Shown one piece after another: positions 6,820-9,622 of a DNA stretch of 9,622 nucleotides. The notes under the pieces were generated by a model. It was not told the origin of the DNA. It saw nothing but the letters and a program-made list of their open reading frames with translations, and made no database searches. Every line of letters begins with the position of its first letter. Positions within the stretch are counted from its first letter, which is position 1. A program made the translations under genes and the position numbers. The stretch comes from CAYZQE01 sp964480635. GTDB lineage: Bacteria > Pseudomonadota > Gammaproteobacteria > GCA-001735895. The stretch is taken from positions 1-9,622 of the forward strand of contig CAYZQE010000092.1 of the NCBI GenBank assembly GCA_964480635.1. Reading direction: 5' to 3'.

Positions 6820-8636
6820 AAATTCTTGGTATTTCACCCCTAGATAAAGATTCCACCGCATCCATAGTAGAAGATGGTGAAATATTATTTGCCGCAGGTG
6901 AGGAACGTTTTACTCGCAACAAACAACAAGATGGTTTTCCACTTCAAGCTATTCAGCAGGCGTTAAGCTACACCAATACATCAATTGATGAAATTGATAT
7001 GGTTGTCTATCCGTTTATGGAATCGAAAGATGAGCTGAAACTAATTGAAAAAAACTTAAAGAATGAAAAAGAATTCATCTCGAATTTTAAAGGTGCTGAC
7101 TTAAAAAAGATGTTAGCAGAGGCTGAAAAGAAAGTGCCTAAAAGGCATGAAAAAATTCATGGTTTAGCCTTACCCAATGAAAAAATGGAAAAAGGTTTTC
7201 TTTATGATAAGTTTTATAGTTTAGCGGGAAGCCAAGCGACTGTTTCTGCAAAAACTGCGTTAAAAGGTTCGCGAAATTGGGCGGATCAAGCGAGTGCTTC
7301 TTTTAACTCCTATCAAGATGAGCTTTTAACAGGATTAGAGCAAATAGGCCTTGGTGGTAAATTAAAACGAATGGATCATCACTTGACTCATGCTGCCAAT
7401 AGCTATTTTGCCAGTGGTTATCAAAAAGCCCTCTGCATAACGCTAGACGGGTATGGCACAGGTTTGGCAGGGTCAGTTAGTGAAGCGATTGGTGGCAAAA
7501 TTAAACGTTTGCATGGCATTGAATTCCCTAATTCATTAGGCACATTATATGAGCATGTTACCTCTAGTTTAGGTTTTAAACCAAGCCGACATGAAGGTAA
7601 AATTGTTGGCTTAGCCTCTTATGGTGACCCAGATATTTTATCGCCGATATTATTAAGTCGAATCGATCAAAGTAATGGTGATTTTAAAATTTTTGAAGCC
7701 AATAATGTCTATTTTTCGCGTTATTTAGCATCACACTTTCCTAAAATTGATGTAGCAGCTGCATATCAAAATGTTTTAGAAGTGGTAGCAACAAAATTTG
7801 TAAAATATTGGGTCGAGAAGACAGGGATTGACACCGTTGTTTTATCGGGTGGAGTGACCGCTAACGTTAAACTTAATCAACGCATTTTTGAAATTGAAGG
7901 CGTGAATAATATATTTGTATATCCTAATATGGGTGATGGTGGTTGTGGAACAGGCGCTGCATTATATCATTCACAAACAGATGAATTAAAACCAAGTATT
8001 ACCAGTACTTATTTTGGCCCAGACTTTAGTGATGAAGAAATTGCCAAAGAACTAAAAGAAGCCGGTTTAGCATTTACTCAGCCAGACCATTTAGCCAAAG
8101 AAGTAGCAGAGCTTATACATTCAGGAAAAGTAGTTGCAAGGTTTGCCGGAAGAATGGAATATGGCCCTAGAGCATTAGGTAATCGTTCTATCATGTATCA
8201 CGCGTGTGAACCCGAGGTGAACCAATGGTTAAACAAGCGCATGGGACGTACAGAGTTTATGCCGTTTGCACCAGTAACACTCTATGAAGCGCGAGAAAAA
8301 TATTATCATAATATTAAAGGTGCAGAACATGCCGCTGAGTTTATGACGGTAACTTTTGACTGCACAGACCTAATGAAAAAGGATTGTCCAGCAGCGGTTC
8401 ATGTAGACGGTACAGCAAGGCCACAGCTAGTTAGACGAGAAGTGAATGAAGGCTATTACGATATCTTAAAAGAATATGAAAAAATCAGCGGTATCTCAAG
8501 CTTAATAAACACCAGTTTTAACATGCATGAAGAGCCAATTGTTTGCACGCCTTTTGATGGCATTAGAGCATTTTTACAAGGTAATTTAGACGTGTTGGCG
8601 ATTGGTTCATTTTTAGTATTAAAACCAAAAGACTAA
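6816..8636 (+). CDS. carbamoyltransferase of the NodU/CmcH/TobZ family
   Basis: The full-length 606-residue enzyme transfers a carbamoyl group from carbamoyl phosphate (via carbamoyl-adenylate) to a hydroxyl, here probably on an exopolysaccharide sugar. The N-terminal Kae1-like domain shows GISPLDKDSTASIVEDGEIL (5-24), GEERFTR (28-34), the metal-binding DHHLTHAA with His188 and His192 (187-194), LDGYGTG (210-216), HEGKIVGLASYG (259-270), VLSGGVTANVKLN (342-354) and GDGGCGTGAALYH (373-385). The C-terminal domain shows FAGRMEYGPRALGNRS (443-458), EFMPFAPV (480-487), HVDGTARPQ (529-537) and INTSFNMHEEPIV (564-576). All these motifs look intact. GGAG at 6804-6807 lies 8 bases before the ATG, and the start overlaps the deacetylase stop codon (ATGA). 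It is the last gene of the plus-strand run. Carbamoyltransferases of this family recur in XrtA-type loci. Confidence 0.93.
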   Translation: MKILGISPLDKDSTASIVEDGEILFAAGEERFTRNKQQDGFPLQAIQQALSYTNTSIDEIDMVVYPFMESKDELKLIEKNLKNEKEFISNFKGADLKKMLAEAEKKVPKRHEKIHGLALPNEKMEKGFLYDKFYSLAGSQATVSAKTALKGSRNWADQASASFNSYQDELLTGLEQIGLGGKLKRMDHHLTHAANSYFASGYQKALCITLDGYGTGLAGSVSEAIGGKIKRLHGIEFPNSLGTLYEHVTSSLGFKPSRHEGKIVGLASYGDPDILSPILLSRIDQSNGDFKIFEANNVYFSRYLASHFPKIDVAAAYQNVLEVVATKFVKYWVEKTGIDTVVLSGGVTANVKLNQRIFEIEGVNNIFVYPNMGDGGCGTGAALYHSQTDELKPSITSTYFGPDFSDEEIAKELKEAGLAFTQPDHLAKEVAELIHSGKVVARFAGRMEYGPRALGNRSIMYHACEPEVNQWLNKRMGRTEFMPFAPVTLYEAREKYYHNIKGAEHAAEFMTVTFDCTDLMKKDCPAAVHVDGTARPQLVRREVNEGYYDILKEYEKISGISSLINTSFNMHEEPIVCTPFDGIRAFLQGNLDVLAIGSFLVLKPKD

Positions 8637-8652
8637 GCTTTAATCATGTTTA

Positions 8653-8688
8653 AGCATCTAAGCTTTAGGATAACAAAGTTTAGATGCT
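8653..8688. terminator. bidirectional terminator hairpin between convergent genes
   Basis: Bases 8653-8666 pair with 8675-8688 to form a 14-bp stem with one G-T wobble and an 8-base loop (AGGATAAC). It starts 17 bases after the carbamoyltransferase stop codon and ends 5 bases before the acyltransferase stop. T runs are weak on both sides (TATTAAAT to the right; TTAAACATG on the other strand), so termination may be partial. Placement between two converging genes supports the call. Confidence 0.65.
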
Positions 8689-8692
8689 GCTA

Positions 8693-9277
8693 TTAAATAT
8701 CTTTACGGTTTTTAATCACTTTAGCAGGGTTACCAACAGCAATAGAATAGTCAGGAATGTCTTTGGTAACAACAGAACCAGCCCCAATAATGCATTTTTT
8801 ACCTATATTAGCCATAATTAGGCTGCCGTTACCAATCCAGCTATCCTCGCCAATTTTAATTTTTTCATACTGCCCCCCTTGTTGTTGAATAGGCACATTT
8901 AAATCATCAAAATTATGTTGTCCAGTGCCACTCATAATATGTACGCCACTAGCAATTAATGTATTCTTTTCAATAATGCAGGAGCCAATATTGCATTGCG
9001 GCCCAATATAAACACCTTTATAAATCTCAGTGTCTGTTTGTGAAAAAAGCGTGCCAAAACCGATAACCACTTCATAGTGACAATGAGCCATGGCAAGGCG
9101 ATTAAAGGCTATTCTACAATAACTACCTATAGTTCCTGGTATCAGGCTTAAAAGTTGCGAAAAAAATATAAAGCAGCCTTTGGGTGTGATTAATTGTGAA
9201 AGATAATGAATAATTAATAAGGGAGATACAATTAAAATAAATAGCGTATTAATTATTTTTTTGATAGTTTTTTTCAT
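8693..9277 (-). CDS. membrane-anchored hexapeptide-repeat acyltransferase
   Basis: With the ATG at 9277 the protein has 194 residues. The frame is open to a TTG at 9313, which would add 12 residues, but that TTG forms part of a good -35 element and has no ribosome site. A basic start (MKKTIKK) precedes one hydrophobic segment (about 8-26), then the left-handed beta-helix of hexapeptide repeats from about residue 88 (VYIGPQCNIGSCIIEKNTLI, then IKIGEDSWIGNGSLIMANIG and CIIGAGSVVTKDIP). The loop SGTGQHNFDD contains the likely catalytic His121, and the end GNPAKVI is the usual close of the maltose/serine O-acetyltransferase group. It probably transfers an acetyl group to a sugar hydroxyl of the polysaccharide. 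It converges on the gene run and has its own promoter, so it is transcribed separately. Confidence 0.85.
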   Translation of the reverse strand: MKKTIKKIINTLFILIVSPLLIIHYLSQLITPKGCFIFFSQLLSLIPGTIGSYCRIAFNRLAMAHCHYEVVIGFGTLFSQTDTEIYKGVYIGPQCNIGSCIIEKNTLIASGVHIMSGTGQHNFDDLNVPIQQQGGQYEKIKIGEDSWIGNGSLIMANIGKKCIIGAGSVVTKDIPDYSIAVGNPAKVIKNRKDI

Positions 9278-9284
9278 TACAAAT

Positions 9285-9313
9285 ATTTTAAGAAACCCAA
9301 GTGTAGTGGTCAA
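9285..9313 (-). promoter_or_regulatory. proximal promoter of the acyltransferase
   Basis: On the minus strand, TTGACC (9313-9308) and TAAAAT (9290-9285) are separated by exactly 17 bases; each matches its consensus hexamer at 5 of 6 positions. The predicted start falls at 9278, directly beside the ATG at 9277, which would give an essentially leaderless mRNA. Confidence 0.5.
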
Positions 9314-9362
9314 GTAACTAAATTTTACTCAATAGCTTAATAAATGTGTACTTATCTCTTAA

Positions 9363-9390
9363 ATTATATCTCTACATAAGTAAAAACCAA
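9363..9390 (-). promoter_or_regulatory. distal promoter candidate of the acyltransferase
   Basis: On the minus strand a perfect TATAAT (9368-9363) follows TTGGTT (9390-9385) after 16 bases. The -35 is weak and overlaps one arm of the 9387-9403 hairpin, so transcription from here could be affected by that structure. The leader would be about 80 bases. Confidence 0.35.
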
Positions 9391-9403
9391 GCGTAGTGCT
9401 TGG
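9381..9403 (-). terminator. minus-strand intrinsic terminator-like hairpin
   Basis: Read on the minus strand, CCAAGC (9403-9398), loop ACTAC and GCTTGG (9392-9387) are followed at once by TTTTTA (9386-9381), the form of a Rho-independent terminator. Outer arms ATAAGT (9376-9381) and ACTTAT (9409-9414) could extend the fold. No minus-strand gene is visible to its right before the window ends, so what it terminates is unknown. Confidence 0.5.
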
Positions 9404-9405
9404 AT

Positions 9406-9531
9406 ATGACTTATTTAAATAGATATTTGAATGATCAAATTCAGCAATTACTTAAAATATCCCCCATTGTTTTAATTATTGGTGCAAGACAAGCAGTCTG
9501 TAGAAAGAAGGGGATATGTTATTTAAAATAA
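9406..9531 (+). pseudogene. N-terminal remnant of a AAA/DUF4143-type ATPase
   Basis: A 41-codon frame begins MTYLNRYLNDQIQQLL and continues KISPIVLIIGARQ, which resembles the start of the widespread AAA_14/DUF4143 ATPases, where a line such as 'P(V/I)vLitGaRQvGKtTL' is expected. After GARQA the match stops: VCRKKG replaces the Walker A GK(T/S)TL, and a stop codon follows 12 codons after GARQ. The other frames do not restore the motif. The rest of the gene (normally around 400 residues) is absent, so this is a dead 5' fragment cut near 9495. Lost sequence is replaced by A/T-rich DNA leading to the terminal palindrome, suggesting deletion or insertion there. The match is judged by eye over about 29 residues, so it remains moderate. 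Confidence 0.55.
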
Positions 9532-9554
9532 AGCAAACCCAAGAAAAATGAAAT

Positions 9555-9616
9555 GACCATTTTAACCTAGTGTCAAAAATAGACCGGTCTATTTTTGACA
9601 CTAGGTTAAAATGGTC
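9555..9616. repeat. perfect 62-bp loopless palindrome at the window end
   Basis: Bases 9555-9585 are the exact reverse complement of 9586-9616, centred on ACCGGT with no loop and no mismatch over 31 bp per arm. Only six bases follow it. Each arm contains TGTCAAAAATAGACC and AACCTAG and has the size of an insertion-sequence terminal inverted repeat, but I do not recognise a named element. Two head-to-head element ends, a tiny palindromic repeat, or a fold-back assembly artefact are all possible. Confidence 0.85.
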
Positions 9617-9622
9617 GCATAA

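Noticed and set aside
6728..6922. 64-codon minus-strand frame over the deacetylase-carbamoyltransferase junction
   Set aside because: It is antisense to two well-supported genes and shows no family motif or ribosome site.
9457..9517. Inverted repeat ATATCCCC (9457-9464) / GGGGATAT (9510-9517) as ends of a small mobile element
   Set aside because: Only 8 bp with 45 bases between, no target duplication seen, and one arm lies within the ATPase-like coding remnant; probably chance.

Overview
The window is an AT-rich stretch of a Gram-negative, probably gammaproteobacterial, genome. Evidence for this is two lipoproteins with Gram-negative lipoboxes, a PrsT-type TPR lipoprotein, and a REP-type palindromic repeat. 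It reads as the downstream end of an exopolysaccharide locus of the exosortase-A (XrtA/PEP-CTERM) type. Neither the exosortase itself nor any PEP-CTERM substrate is in the window, so that assignment rests on the family identity of the first two genes. The exact genus cannot be told from this sequence.

Layout: positions 1-534 hold the C-terminal part of an XrtA-system polysaccharide deacetylase whose start lies outside the window. A non-coding stretch (535-853) follows, with a two-armed REP palindrome (693-743), a third half-size palindrome, and an extended -10 promoter. Next comes a same-strand gene run with short gaps or overlaps: prsT (854-3610), galE (3624-4646), a small fibronectin-like lipoprotein (4683-5084), a UDP-glucuronate-epimerase-like gene broken by a 100-N assembly gap (5103-5811), a second, atypical polysaccharide deacetylase (5827-6819), and a NodU/CmcH-type carbamoyltransferase (6816-8636) overlapping it by ATGA. 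A 14-bp-stem hairpin separates this run from a convergent hexapeptide acyltransferase (8693-9277, minus strand).

The genes fit together as sugar-nucleotide supply (UDP-galactose from GalE, probably UDP-galacturonate from the second epimerase), polymer decoration (deacetylation, O-carbamoylation, O-acetylation) and outer-membrane lipoproteins that could assist assembly or export. This pathway view is inference from families and gene order.

The last 300 bases look like a genomic scar. They contain two candidate promoters for the acyltransferase, a minus-strand terminator-like hairpin, and a 41-codon remnant of the N-terminus of a AAA/DUF4143-type ATPase that loses its family resemblance inside the Walker A motif. 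A perfect 62-bp loopless palindrome ends six bases before the end of the window. The palindrome and the N gap are the two places where assembly correctness should be questioned. I do not see a convincing new defence or mobile system; the most unusual items are the REP pair with compensatory changes next to the prsT promoter and the terminal palindrome.
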